From contig NZ_FNHI01000008.1 in NCBI RefSeq assembly GCF_900103455.1, forward strand, positions 62,001-126,000: a stretch of 64,000 nt of DNA, written 5' to 3'. Below, in pieces: positions 9,217-18,011 of this stretch. The position numbers and the translations under genes are program-made. The stretch's first letter is position 1; each line of letters opens with the position of its first letter. The notes beneath the pieces were generated by a model. The model was not told where the DNA came from. It was given only the letters and a program-made list of their open reading frames with translations, and ran no database searches. This DNA comes from Streptomyces wuyuanensis (GTDB lineage Bacteria > Actinomycetota > Actinomycetes > Streptomycetales > Streptomycetaceae).

Positions 9217-10476
9217 ATGGAATTCGCCGCCTCGAACGCCCCCGCACCCACCCGGGCGCTCGCCACCGAAGCCGTGCACGCCGGCCGCGAGGATCTCGTG
9301 GAGCTCGGCCTGCACGCCGCACCGATCGATCTGTCCACCACCTACCCCTCCCACGACGTCGCGGCGGAGGCGGCACGCATCGACGCCTTCGCCTCCACCG
9401 GCGGGCGGCTGGACGGCCCGCCCGTCTACGCCCGGCTCGACAACCCGACGACGGCCCGTTTCGAGACGGCGCTCGCCCGGCTCGAGGGCACGGAGAGCGC
9501 GGTGGCCTTCGCCAGCGGCATGGCCGCCCTGACCGCGGTGCTGCTGGTCAGGGCCTCGATGGGGCTGCGCCATGTGGTGGCCGTCCGGCCGCTGTACGGC
9601 TGTAGCGACCATCTGCTGGAGGGCGGACTGCTCGGCACCGAGGTGACCTGGACCGACCCGGCGGGCGTCGCCGCCGCGATCCGGCCCGACACCGGGCTCG
9701 TCATGGTCGAGACCCCGGCCAACCCGACGCTGGCCGAGGCCGACATCGCCGCGCTCGCCCACTCCTGCGGCTCGGTTCCGCTGCTCGTCGACAACACCTT
9801 CGCCACGCCGGTGCTCCAGCGACCCGTGGAGCACGGCGCCAGGATCGTGCTCCACAGCGCGACCAAGTACCTCGGCGGCCACGGCGATGTGATGGGCGGC
9901 GTCGTCGCCTGCGACGAGGAGTTCGCCGCCGCGCTGCGGCAGGTGCGTTTCGCGACCGGCGGTGTGCTGCACCCGATGGCCGGCTATCTCCTGCTCCGGG
10001 GCCTGTCCACGCTGCCGGTGCGGGTCCGGGCCGCGTCGACGACCGCCGCCGACCTCGCGCGCCGGCTCGCGGCGGACCCGCGCGTCTCCCGTGTCCACTA
10101 CCCCTCGGTCGGCGGCGCGATGGTCTCGTTCGAGGTGTACGGGGACCCGCGCGACGTGATCGCCGGCGTCCGGCTCATCACGCCCGCGGTCAGCCTCGGC
10201 AGCGTCGACTCGCTGATCCAGCACCCGGCCTCCATCAGCCACCGGATCGTGGCCGAGGGAGACCGGCGTGCGGCGGGAGTCAGCGACCGGCTGCTGCGCA
10301 TGTCGGTCGGACTGGAGGACGTCGAGGACCTCTGGGCCGATCTGTGCGAGGCGCTCAGCGCTCGGCGCGACCCCGCTCGGACCGCTCCGGCGCGAACTCC
10401 CGCTCCTGAGGCAGTGCACGCGGCACCTCGTACGGAAGCGGCTGGCGCACCGGAGCCGCGTCCATCCGTGCGGTGA
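9217..10476 (+). CDS. Cys/Met metabolism PLP-dependent enzyme
   Basis: 419 aa, cystathionine gamma-synthase / gamma-lyase / methionine gamma-lyase family. Visible signatures: STTYP, YARLDNPTT (phosphate-binding Tyr/Arg), FASGMAA, VDNTFATP, and SATKYLGGHGD with PLP lysine Lys217. The precise reaction cannot be told. ATG 9217 is used rather than an upstream in-frame codon. About 40 C-terminal residues are low-complexity (Ala/Pro/Arg) and read antisense through the end of the neighbouring convergent gene (122-bp overlap), so the natural domain ends near residue 380. Confidence 0.88.
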   Translation: MEFAASNAPAPTRALATEAVHAGREDLVELGLHAAPIDLSTTYPSHDVAAEAARIDAFASTGGRLDGPPVYARLDNPTTARFETALARLEGTESAVAFASGMAALTAVLLVRASMGLRHVVAVRPLYGCSDHLLEGGLLGTEVTWTDPAGVAAAIRPDTGLVMVETPANPTLAEADIAALAHSCGSVPLLVDNTFATPVLQRPVEHGARIVLHSATKYLGGHGDVMGGVVACDEEFAAALRQVRFATGGVLHPMAGYLLLRGLSTLPVRVRAASTTAADLARRLAADPRVSRVHYPSVGGAMVSFEVYGDPRDVIAGVRLITPAVSLGSVDSLIQHPASISHRIVAEGDRRAAGVSDRLLRMSVGLEDVEDLWADLCEALSARRDPARTAPARTPAPEAVHAAPRTEAAGAPEPRPSVR

Positions 10477-11824
10477 TCACGAGAGTGCCCTCCTCTATCT
10501 GGTAGTCGAGCGGGAGGCCCAGCCCGCGCATGGCCGCGACCATGCCGGTGTTGGACGACTGCGTCACGGCGTACACGCTCTCGCAGCGTGCCTCGACGGC
10601 CATGGCCACCAGCCGGCCGAGCAGCTCGGTGCCGATGCCGCGGCGCTGCCACTCGTCCTCGACCAGGAGCGCGACCTCGGTCTCGTCGCCGTCCCAGAGC
10701 AGATGGCCGAGAGCGACGATGCGGCCCGACGCGGTCTCCACGGCGAGTGTCCGGCCGAACCGGGGGCTGAGGAGATGGTTCAGATAGCGGTCCGCGTCGC
10801 CGACCGGCCCGTGGTAGCGCAGCCCCAGGGTCCGGGCGGAGCAGCGGTCGTGCATCGCGCGGGCGGCGGCGACGTCCCCCTGGTCGGCGCGGCGGACGGT
10901 GATCTCGTTGCCCTCCGGGAGCGTCAGCACGTCCTGGCTGCGCGGGATGCGGGGGCCGAGCCGGGCGTCGAGCTCGACGAGGGCGCGGGCCCGCGCGAAC
11001 TCGGTCGGGGTGAACGGCAGATAGGCGCGCTCGACGGTGATCGTGCCGCCGTTCGGGTCGCGCAGCCGGATCACCGTCTCGTCCAGGACGCCCTCCTCGG
11101 GGACCGGTTCGCCGTTCGGCCGGCCCCCGAGGGACTCGGCGGGCAGCGAGTGGATCGTGCAACGCCCGAGCAACTGCCTCAGTGCGAGGGGCAGTTCGGC
11201 GGCGTCGAGGGCGGTACGGGTGGCGAGTCCCAGGAGCCGGGTCGGGGTGTCGACCAGGTCGTGGGCGTCCGCGCGCTCGATCCAGGTGTGGCTGCCGCCC
11301 GCGGCCGCGACGGCCCGGGTGACCTCCTGGGCCTGGAGTGCGACGGGTGCCCGCAGGAGGAACTCGTCCACCGTGCCGTCCGCCAGGGGATGCGTCTGCA
11401 GTGTCAGGATGTCCACCCGGTGGCGCGCCAGTGCGGTGCACAGGGCGGCGAGGCTGCCCGGCTCGTCCCGGACGGTCGTCCGCATCCGCCACAGCGCGGT
11501 CTCCCGGGGAGCCGTTCCCCGCGCCGCGTCCGGTCCGGCGGCGCCGAACGTGCCGGCGGTCCCGGAGCCGTCCGCTCCGGGACCGCCGGTATCGGCGGTC
11601 GGAGGCGCATGGCTGTGGCGGTGTGCCCACCAGGTGTGGAACGCGGCCGTGGCGATGAGCGCGACGGCCGAGGCGACGAGCAGATACGGGCCGTCGGGGC
11701 CGTGAGCGATCATGTTCGCCACCGCGTCGGCCACGGCGACGGCGGTGAACAGTGCGGCCAGTTCGACGAGATCCCGCCGCCAGTGGTGGCGGCGGGGGCT
11801 CTTCGCGGAATTCACGTCAGTCAT
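10355..11824 (-). CDS. Membrane-anchored ACT-GNAT acetyltransferase fusion
   Basis: 489 aa. The N terminus has two predicted membrane segments (about residues 18-36 and 45-62). An Ala/Gly/Pro linker follows, then an ACT-like ligand domain (about 112-190; TTVRDEPGSLAALCTALARHRVDILTLQ), a middle region, and a C-terminal GNAT domain (about 330-470; acetyl-CoA loop EDEWQRRGIGTELLGRL). ACT domains usually bind amino acids, so an amino-acid-responsive acetyltransferase at the membrane is a reasonable inference. ATG 11824 begins the well-behaved frame; upstream in-frame residues are not convincing. Confidence 0.82.
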   Translation of the reverse strand: MTDVNSAKSPRRHHWRRDLVELAALFTAVAVADAVANMIAHGPDGPYLLVASAVALIATAAFHTWWAHRHSHAPPTADTGGPGADGSGTAGTFGAAGPDAARGTAPRETALWRMRTTVRDEPGSLAALCTALARHRVDILTLQTHPLADGTVDEFLLRAPVALQAQEVTRAVAAAGGSHTWIERADAHDLVDTPTRLLGLATRTALDAAELPLALRQLLGRCTIHSLPAESLGGRPNGEPVPEEGVLDETVIRLRDPNGGTITVERAYLPFTPTEFARARALVELDARLGPRIPRSQDVLTLPEGNEITVRRADQGDVAAARAMHDRCSARTLGLRYHGPVGDADRYLNHLLSPRFGRTLAVETASGRIVALGHLLWDGDETEVALLVEDEWQRRGIGTELLGRLVAMAVEARCESVYAVTQSSNTGMVAAMRGLGLPLDYQIEEGTLVITARMDAAPVRQPLPYEVPRALPQEREFAPERSERGRAER

Positions 11825-11900
11825 GCCATCACTGTGACCGAGTGGTGTTGCCTGATCACGAACGCTTTGTGACTGATGGGTTAAGGCCGGTTCTTGCATG

Positions 11901-13085
11901 TTATGGCCTGCTTTCTCCCGAATCTGTCGTTGAGGGATCACGGCGATGACGCAAGGCGGTCAGTGGCCGGCCCGCCTGGGCGACCAGCCGGGAGGAGCCG
12001 CCCCGCGCGGCCGGCTCGTGGAGGCCGGCGGGCGCCCCGGAGCGGGCCTGCCCCACGGCGGCCCCGCACCGCTCCAGGCAGTCGGCGCCCACGGAAGGAA
12101 CCTCCCCCGCGCCCCGCGGTGGATCACCGCCGCCCAGCAGGCCGGGCAGTGCCGCCCAGCACCGACCACGTCGTCGCGTACGCCCCGGTCGCGGAGGCCG
12201 ATCGGGCCGAGTCCGCCAGCCGGTTCGGCTTGACCGTACCAAGGCCGACGAGCTCCGCAACGTCGTGTCCCAGCCGACCTGCGTCGAGCCGGCCACGTGC
12301 CGCGAGCACGAGGAGCGCGTCGGCCGCCGCCGGCCGGTCCTCCGTGTGACGGGCCCCGAGGCCGCGGGCGAGCCATCAGGTCCGGGCCCCGGAGCCGGCC
12401 GGCCGGGACGGGGTCCCCCAGCCACCACCGGCCGGCGAGCGCCGGCCGCAGTGCCTCGACCAGTGCCGCGCGGTCCCGGTACGCCAGCCGGACGAGGCCG
12501 TCGAGAGCCCGCTCGAAGTCCGCCGAAGGCGCGGAGTGGGAGTTGACCAGCGCCGCGACGAGCTCCACCGTCCCCGCCACGGAGTCCGGCGCGGGCTCCG
12601 GAGCGCGGGCGGCCGGCACCGGGGCAGGACCTCTTCGCAGGGCGCGTTCACCGGTGTGGCCGGATCCAGGTGCTCGCCGAACGCCTCGGCCGCGTATGCC
12701 CGGTGCATGGGACTCGACAGGTCCGCGAAACCCGCCAGTTCCCTCCTCGGATCCTCGGCCCGGCCGTCACCGCCCGACCCGCCCGGACCGGTATGAGGGG
12801 CCACCAGCTTCAGCGCCCGCTCCTGAATCGCGGTGTCCTCGTGACCGAACGCCTCCGCCGCCACCGGAAGCAGTTCGCCCGCCCGTTCCGGATCACGTCG
12901 CACAGCCTTGCCGAGCAGCACCGGTTGGGCCCGGACCAGCTTCCTCTCGGCACGGAAGAGCACCGCTGCGGACTCCGTGGCGAGTTGAGCGGACGTCAGG
13001 CCGCCGGAGGAGGCGAGCCGGGCCAGGACCTTCTGTGCATGGCCCGCCAGGGACGACGGACCGTCGGCCGCCGTGGGACGGCCCC
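11901..13085 (-). pseudogene. Decayed DUF6493 family gene with several frameshifts
   Basis: Reading leftward, family-like sequence moves between frames. About 13085-12640 gives GGLTSAQLATESAAVLF, then KLVRAQ, ERALKLV and EEVLP. About 12640-12385, in another frame, gives FERALDGLVRLAYRDRAALVEALRP and RWW. About 12375-12124 gives GLGARHTEDRPAAADALLVL and GTVKPNRLADS. About 12120-11901, in a third frame, gives GAGEVPSVGADCLERCGA and ARGGSSRLV. From recall of Streptomyces DUF6493 proteins, the first several hundred residues and an internal block of about 200 are missing. Family identity is from memory of its conserved phrases. Confidence 0.75.
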
Positions 13086-13153
13086 CCGCCGGTGGTGGAG
13101 CGGTGGTCGGTACGGGCGTGCCCGCACGGTGGGCGGCCGCCGATCCACGCCTG

Positions 13154-13984
13154 TCAGCGGCTGCCGTCGAGGATGACGCGTGCGACGAGGGCGGGATCGT
13201 CGTTCATCGGCACATGACCGCAGCCGGGCAGACGGACGAGCCGCGCACCGGGGATGGCCCTCTTGGCCCGGATGCCCTGCCGGCGCAGCAGCAGCCGGTC
13301 GCGGGTGCCCCACGCGACCGTGACGGGCACACCGGGCACGTCGGAGGTGAACTGCACCCCGCGGCCGGCGTCGAGGGTCTTCCGGAAGCCGGCGGCGTCC
13401 CGCAGGGCCAGGGTCTCGGCCACGACCGCCTGCGGTGAACGGCGTCCAGGGCGGGCGTAGATCGTGCTGGTCAGCGCCGCCCGTCCGGCGGCGGTCCGGG
13501 ACAGGCGGCCGAGCACGGGCTCGGGCACCAAGCGGGCTCCGCGGCGCATGGCGAGCAAGGTCCCGAAGGCGTACCGGCGCTCTCCCTCGGTCCAGAACCC
13601 GGCGGGGGAGAGAGCGGTGACGGACCGGACGAGGTTCTCCCGGCCGAGCTCCAGCGCGAGCAGCCCGCCGAGCGAGTTGCCGGCGACATGGGGTCGGTCG
13701 ACGCCGAGCGCCCCGCAGAGCGCACCCAGGGCGGGGACGACGGTGGACAGGTCGTACGACATGCCGTGCGGCAGGGCGGGGGACGTGCCGAAGCCGGGGA
13801 GGTCCACCGCGATCACGTCGCGTTCCGCTGCGAGCACCGGCAGGACCGGCTCCCACGCCTGCCAGTGGTGACCGATGCCGTGCAGCAGCAGGAGCGGTTC
13901 ACCCGCGCCGAGGCGCTCGTACGACACCGACAGCTTGTGGGGCCCGCCGGGGGCGTCGATCGTGAAAGAGACCTTCGAGACCAT
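13154..13984 (-). CDS. Alpha/beta hydrolase
   Basis: 276 aa, alpha/beta hydrolase fold. Oxyanion region LLLLHGIGHHWQAW, nucleophile elbow GNSLGG (Ser104), acid in GTRDRL and catalytic His in GCGHVPM near the C terminus. No signal peptide. ATG 13984 follows AGGAG at good spacing. It is divergent from the ECF41 sigma gene. The substrate is not predictable. Confidence 0.87.
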   Translation of the reverse strand: MVSKVSFTIDAPGGPHKLSVSYERLGAGEPLLLLHGIGHHWQAWEPVLPVLAAERDVIAVDLPGFGTSPALPHGMSYDLSTVVPALGALCGALGVDRPHVAGNSLGGLLALELGRENLVRSVTALSPAGFWTEGERRYAFGTLLAMRRGARLVPEPVLGRLSRTAAGRAALTSTIYARPGRRSPQAVVAETLALRDAAGFRKTLDAGRGVQFTSDVPGVPVTVAWGTRDRLLLRRQGIRAKRAIPGARLVRLPGCGHVPMNDDPALVARVILDGSR

Positions 13985-14240
13985 GCTGCCGCTCCTGACA
14001 GAGACTCCATATACGCCTTGTCAGCAACAATTACCGTCCAGTAGCACCCGCGGACAAGAGGGGCGGGGGCCGGGATACGTCTCAACGTGACCGCCGGGCA
14101 CCGATGTTGGACCCCGTGCGGCGCCTCCCCGCAGGCAGGCGGCAGGTGGCCGCCCCGATCGCCGTGCGGCGGTCGGGATGTGGTCGGCGACGCACCGGAA
14201 TCGCCTGGACATCGCCGGCGCCGTGGGCTGGGATGAACAT

Positions 14241-15122
14241 GTGGCAGGTGAAACCGCGACCGACGTCTTCGAGGCCCACCGCTCCGTGCTGACGGGGGTG
14301 GCCTACCGCATGCTCGGCCGCTTCACCGATGCCGAGGACGTGGTGCAGGAAGCCTGGCTGCGGTGGACGGCGGAGGACCGCGCCGACGTCCGCGAGCCCC
14401 GCGGTTACCTCGTGCGCGTCACCACCCGGCTCGCCATCGACCGGCTGCGGCAGGCGCAGTCGCGCCGCGAGTCCTATGTGGGGCCCTGGCTCCCCGAGCC
14501 CATCGCCACCGGTTCCGGACACACCGTCCCCGACTCCGCCGAGCGCGCCGAGCTGACGGAATCCGTGTCGTTCGCCGTGCTCGTGGTGCTGGAATCGCTG
14601 TCGCCCCTGGAGCGCGCGGTCTTCGTACTGCGGGAGGCCTTCGGCTTCCCCTACGGCGAGATCGCCACCACCCTCGACCGCAGCGAGGCGGCCGTACGGC
14701 AACTCGCCGGACGCGCCCGGCGCCATGTCGACGAGCGCAGACCGCGGTACGACGTCGACCCGGCCGAACGCCGCGACCTGACGGAACGGTTCCTCGCGGC
14801 CGCGTCCGGCGGCGACTTCGACGCGCTGATCGACATGCTCGCCCCCGACGTCCGGCTCGTCGGCGACAGCGGCGGGAAGGCGAAGGCACCGCTGCGCGTC
14901 ATGGAATCCGCCGACAAGGTGGGCCGCTTCCTCTTCGCCGTGGCCCAGCAGCCCGTCCCGGGGGCCGAGTTCCGCATCCTCGAACTCAACGGTGCGCCCG
15001 GCCTGCTGGTGCTGGCCGACGGGAAGCCGGACACCGTCGTCCAGATCGAGGTCAGGGACGGACGCATTCAGTGCGTCTACATCGTCCGCAACCCCGACAA
15101 ACTCGCCGCGTTCAAGGCGTAG
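14241..15122 (+). CDS. ECF41-type RNA polymerase sigma factor
   Basis: Sigma-70 regions 2 (AYRMLGRFTDAEDVVQEAWLRW) and 4 (LSPLERAVFVLREAFGFPYGEIA, then a HTH) are followed by a SnoaL-like C-terminal domain with DSGGK, close to the DGGGK motif of the ECF41 group. That C-terminal extension replaces a separate anti-sigma factor and tunes promoter use. GTG 14241 is chosen because GGGA lies 7 bases upstream and the protein then starts 9 residues before the conserved EAHR. An ATG at 14178 is possible and would add 21 residues. ECF41 genes usually sit by an oxidoreductase or carboxymuconolactone-type gene; none is obvious here. Confidence 0.88.
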   Translation: MAGETATDVFEAHRSVLTGVAYRMLGRFTDAEDVVQEAWLRWTAEDRADVREPRGYLVRVTTRLAIDRLRQAQSRRESYVGPWLPEPIATGSGHTVPDSAERAELTESVSFAVLVVLESLSPLERAVFVLREAFGFPYGEIATTLDRSEAAVRQLAGRARRHVDERRPRYDVDPAERRDLTERFLAAASGGDFDALIDMLAPDVRLVGDSGGKAKAPLRVMESADKVGRFLFAVAQQPVPGAEFRILELNGAPGLLVLADGKPDTVVQIEVRDGRIQCVYIVRNPDKLAAFKA

Positions 15123-15310
15123 TGCCACTGGTGCCGGCGGCGCACGGCGTGGCGGGTCCCGGACTCCTTCACGTGCGGCCCTTCGCGCCCTCGCTCCGTG
15201 CCCCGCACCGAACCGGCCGACGCCGTCTGCCGCGTGCGTGCCACCGCGGCAGGAACGTCGTGTGAACGCTCTGTGGCAACGGGCGATTCCCCTCCGTAGC
15301 GGGCGCAGGA

Positions 15311-15345
15311 TTGGTCTTGACCAAGGGGGTGGGCCGCCCTATGGT
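15311..15345 (+). promoter_or_regulatory. dre-like operator overlapping a sigma70-type promoter
   Basis: TTGGTCTTGACCAA (15311-15324) is a perfect inverted repeat (TTGGTC-TT-GACCAA) nearly identical to the DasR-responsive element core TGGTCTAGACCA. The -35 box TTGACC (15317-15322) lies inside it, and a -10 box TATGGT (15340-15345) follows at 17 bp. Binding would block the promoter of the downstream GntR gene. Confidence 0.72.
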
Positions 15346-15422
15346 CGCAGAGTTAGTGCAGGAACCTTTAATAAACAAGGGCGCGGAAAGCCGCCGGGGA
15401 CACGGCGATTGCGGAGGACAGG

Positions 15423-16184
15423 GTGGGGACCACGCAGCTGGAATCGGTGCCGGAGCCGAAGTACTGGCACCTGAAGACCGTGATCGGCGAGGCGCTCGAC
15501 TCCGACTTCGCGGTCGGGGAGATCCTGCCCAACGAACGTGAACTGGCCGCCCGTTTCGGCGTCGCACGGGCCACCCTCCGCCAGGCGCTCGAACAGCTGG
15601 AGCTGGAGGGCAGGCTGCAGCGCCGCCGCGGTGTCGGCACCACCGTCGCACCGCCCCGCATGGGTGTGGACGTCTCCACCTCCCCGAACGACTGGCCCGG
15701 TGCCGCCGGCGACGCCTGGCAGACCGTCGACTGCACCCTCGCGGCGCCGCCCGCGGCCCTCGCGCGGGTACTCGACACGGAGAGCGACGAGGCCGTGCAC
15801 ATCGTGCGCAGGCTCCTCGTCACGCACGGCCAGCCCGTGGCCGCCGAACTGCTCTACGTCCCGAGCGCCTCGGTGCCGGACCTCTCCGGGATCGACACCC
15901 CTTCCGCAGCGACCCGCGCCCGCGGGGTGTTGCGCGAGCTGCAGCGGCTGACCCTCGAGGGCCAGGACCGCGCCGTCGAGCTCGGATCTGCCCGCGCCGA
16001 CGACGCCAAGGAGCTGGAACGCCTCCCCGGCGCGCCCGTTCTCGTCGTCACCACCCGGTACTTCTCGCAGGGCCGCACCGCCATCGCGTCGGTCGCGACC
16101 TACCGGGCCGACACCTGCCGGCTGACCTTCGGCGACTCGGGCGACCTGGAGATCCGGCACGACAGCCGGCGCCGCGCTTCCTGA
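15423..16184 (+). CDS. GntR family regulator, HutC/DasR-like
   Basis: 253 aa. An N-terminal winged HTH (LPNERELAARFGVARATLRQALEQLELEGRL) is followed by an UTRA ligand-binding domain (HIVRRLLVTHGQPVAAELLYVP). This is the HutC subfamily, to which the N-acetylglucosamine regulator DasR belongs. GTG 15423 has GGAGG 5-6 bases upstream. Its promoter carries a dre-like palindrome, pointing to autoregulation or control by DasR. An amino-sugar phosphate ligand is a guess from that site. It is convergent with a ROK regulator, another sugar-responsive family. Confidence 0.87.
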   Translation: MGTTQLESVPEPKYWHLKTVIGEALDSDFAVGEILPNERELAARFGVARATLRQALEQLELEGRLQRRRGVGTTVAPPRMGVDVSTSPNDWPGAAGDAWQTVDCTLAAPPAALARVLDTESDEAVHIVRRLLVTHGQPVAAELLYVPSASVPDLSGIDTPSAATRARGVLRELQRLTLEGQDRAVELGSARADDAKELERLPGAPVLVVTTRYFSQGRTAIASVATYRADTCRLTFGDSGDLEIRHDSRRRAS

Positions 16185-16202
16185 GCGCTCCGAACGGGAC
16201 CA

Positions 16203-16229
16203 CGGCCCGACGCGCTCAGCGCCGGGCCG
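16203..16229. terminator. Hairpin between convergent GntR and ROK genes
   Basis: CGGCCCGACGC (16203-16213) and GCGCCGGGCCG (16219-16229) form an 11-bp stem with one G-U pair and a 5-base loop. It partly overlaps the ROK stop codon. Confidence 0.55.
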
Positions 16230-17373
16230 TCACCGTACCCTCGACGGCGAACAGCTGCTCCTCCACGTGGTCGAGCGCCAACCGCAACGCGCCCGTCGCC
16301 ACCGCCGCTTCGCCGAGGAGTGAGAGCGCCACCCGGGGCGGACGCAGGCAGTAGCGGGAGAGTTCGTCCCGCAGGGGAGCGAGCACGCCGTCGAGCCCCG
16401 CGGCCCAGCCCCCGACCACCACCAGCTCGGGATCGAGCGCGAGCACCAGCGCCGCGACGTCGTGCACCAGCCGCTGGATGAACCGGTCGACCGCCGCCAG
16501 CGCCCGCTCGTCACCCTCGCGGGCCTCGGCGAACACCTTGGCCACCGCCGGCTCGTCCAGCGGAGGCAGTGGCTCCCCCGTCGTCGACAGCAGTGTCTCC
16601 GGCGTGGCCTCCCGGCCCAGCAGATGCAGCGCGCCGATCTCACCGGCCGCGCCGCCGTATCCCCGGTGCAGCCGCCCACCGATCAGCGACCCCGCCCCGG
16701 GGCTGAGCCCCGCGAGGACGAAGACGATGTCGTCGGAGTCCGTCCCGGCACCCTTCCAGTGCTCGGCCACAGCTGCCGCGTTGGCGTCGTTCTCCACGAG
16801 CACCGGACACCGGAACGAACGCCTCAGCCGCTCGCCCAGGGCCAGCCCCGTCCAGCCGGGCAGCGCCGTGCCGAGCCGAACCGTGCCGTCGGCCTCGACG
16901 ATGCCCGGCGTGCCGACCCCGACCGCGCGCAGGGAACTCCTGGCCACCCCGGTCCGGCGCAGTACATCGGCGACGAGGGTGCGGGCCCGCTCCAGACGGT
17001 CGTCCGCGCAGGCCGTCTCGGACACCTCCCGGGAGCCGGCCCCGATGATCCGGCCGTCGAGACCCGACAGCAGCGCTGCGATCCGGTGCGGACCGATCTC
17101 CACACCCAGCAGATGTCCGGCCTCGGCGCGGAACCGGAACCGGCGCGCCGGCCGCCCTTGCCTGCGTGCCTCGCCCTCATCGGGTCCGGTCTCCATGACC
17201 AGCCCGGATGTGACGAGCCCTTCGAGGACACCCTCGACCGTCGGCCGGGACAGTCCCGTGATCCGGGTCAGATCGGTGAGCGTGGGGGAGTCGGATCCCC
17301 GCAGCGCATGGAGAACCACCGCGGAATTGATCCGCCGCAGCAGCGACGGGTCGCCGCCGGTCAGCCGCCCCAC
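16216..17373 (-). CDS. ROK family transcriptional regulator
   Basis: 385 aa. An N-terminal MarR-like HTH (LTDLTRITGLSRPTVEGVLEGLV) is followed by a ROK sugar-kinase fold with ENDANAAAVAEHW and GGRLHRGYGGAAGEIG. The cysteine-rich zinc motif (CxCGxxGC) usually found after GEIG is absent: the sequence runs HLLGREATPETLL. That argues for a regulator rather than an active glucokinase. GTG 17373 is chosen because GGAGG lies 6 bases upstream. Confidence 0.87.
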   Translation of the reverse strand: MGRLTGGDPSLLRRINSAVVLHALRGSDSPTLTDLTRITGLSRPTVEGVLEGLVTSGLVMETGPDEGEARRQGRPARRFRFRAEAGHLLGVEIGPHRIAALLSGLDGRIIGAGSREVSETACADDRLERARTLVADVLRRTGVARSSLRAVGVGTPGIVEADGTVRLGTALPGWTGLALGERLRRSFRCPVLVENDANAAAVAEHWKGAGTDSDDIVFVLAGLSPGAGSLIGGRLHRGYGGAAGEIGALHLLGREATPETLLSTTGEPLPPLDEPAVAKVFAEAREGDERALAAVDRFIQRLVHDVAALVLALDPELVVVGGWAAGLDGVLAPLRDELSRYCLRPPRVALSLLGEAAVATGALRLALDHVEEQLFAVEGTVTARR

Positions 17374-18011
17374 CGTGTCCTCCCAGCTCGTACGCGTGTC
17401 TGGCGGATCGTACTCAATGGCGGCGGGGCGCGGCGAGCACTCGGGGCCATGGACTTCCGCCCCGCAACGACGGCCCCCGGGACAGGTCGCTGCGACGAAG
17501 CCGGACCCGTGGCGGCGATCGCCGTCCGGGTGCGGCCCCGGGCGCGGGCTCTCGCCCGCGAAGGCCGCGGCGCCGAGCGGACCGCAGGGCGGAGACCCGC
17601 CGGGAAGCACCGCCGGACGACAGTGCCGCTTCGAGCAGAGGCGCCGCGGCGTGGGCCGGGGCACCGATACGGGCGACGTACCGGACGGCCGCGCGACAGG
17701 GCCCGTCGGCGTCGACCGGCCTCAGGGGTGCCGGCGCCTGCAGCAGTACCGGGACAGCCGCGTCCGTGTCGCCGGTGGTCGCCCACCGGACATGGGCGGC
17801 CCGGACAGGGGTCCAGGGGCCGGGGGACTCCGGCAACGGCCGGACCGCGGCGGCGTATCGCGTCGCCTGCGGCCCCGACTCCGCCAAGCGGCCGAGGTCG
17901 GCAGAGCCCGGGCCCCGGGACGCCGCGTTCTCCGGGAAGGCCAGGAACGCCCCTCCCGCAGGGACGCCTGACAGCCCGCCAAATGTCAGTGGGGAAAGGT
18001 TTACTGAAGCC
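17374..18011. other. 638-bp gap between ROK regulator and a hypothetical gene
   Basis: No intact gene is supported here. The only protein-like sequence is the HEAT-repeat-like stretch on the minus strand listed separately. The long Arg/Pro-rich frames on both strands look like high-GC shadows. Confidence 0.5.
17618..17941 (-). pseudogene. Relic of a HEAT-repeat protein
   Basis: About 108 residues on the minus strand resemble two or three HEAT/PBS-lyase repeats: WTPVRAAHVRWATTGDTDAAVPVLLQA then RAAVRYVARIGAPAHAAAPLLEAAL. The frame has no credible start or N-terminal domain, and its continuation turns into Arg-rich sequence, so it looks like the tail of a gene that has otherwise gone. The resemblance is by eye. 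Confidence 0.4.
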
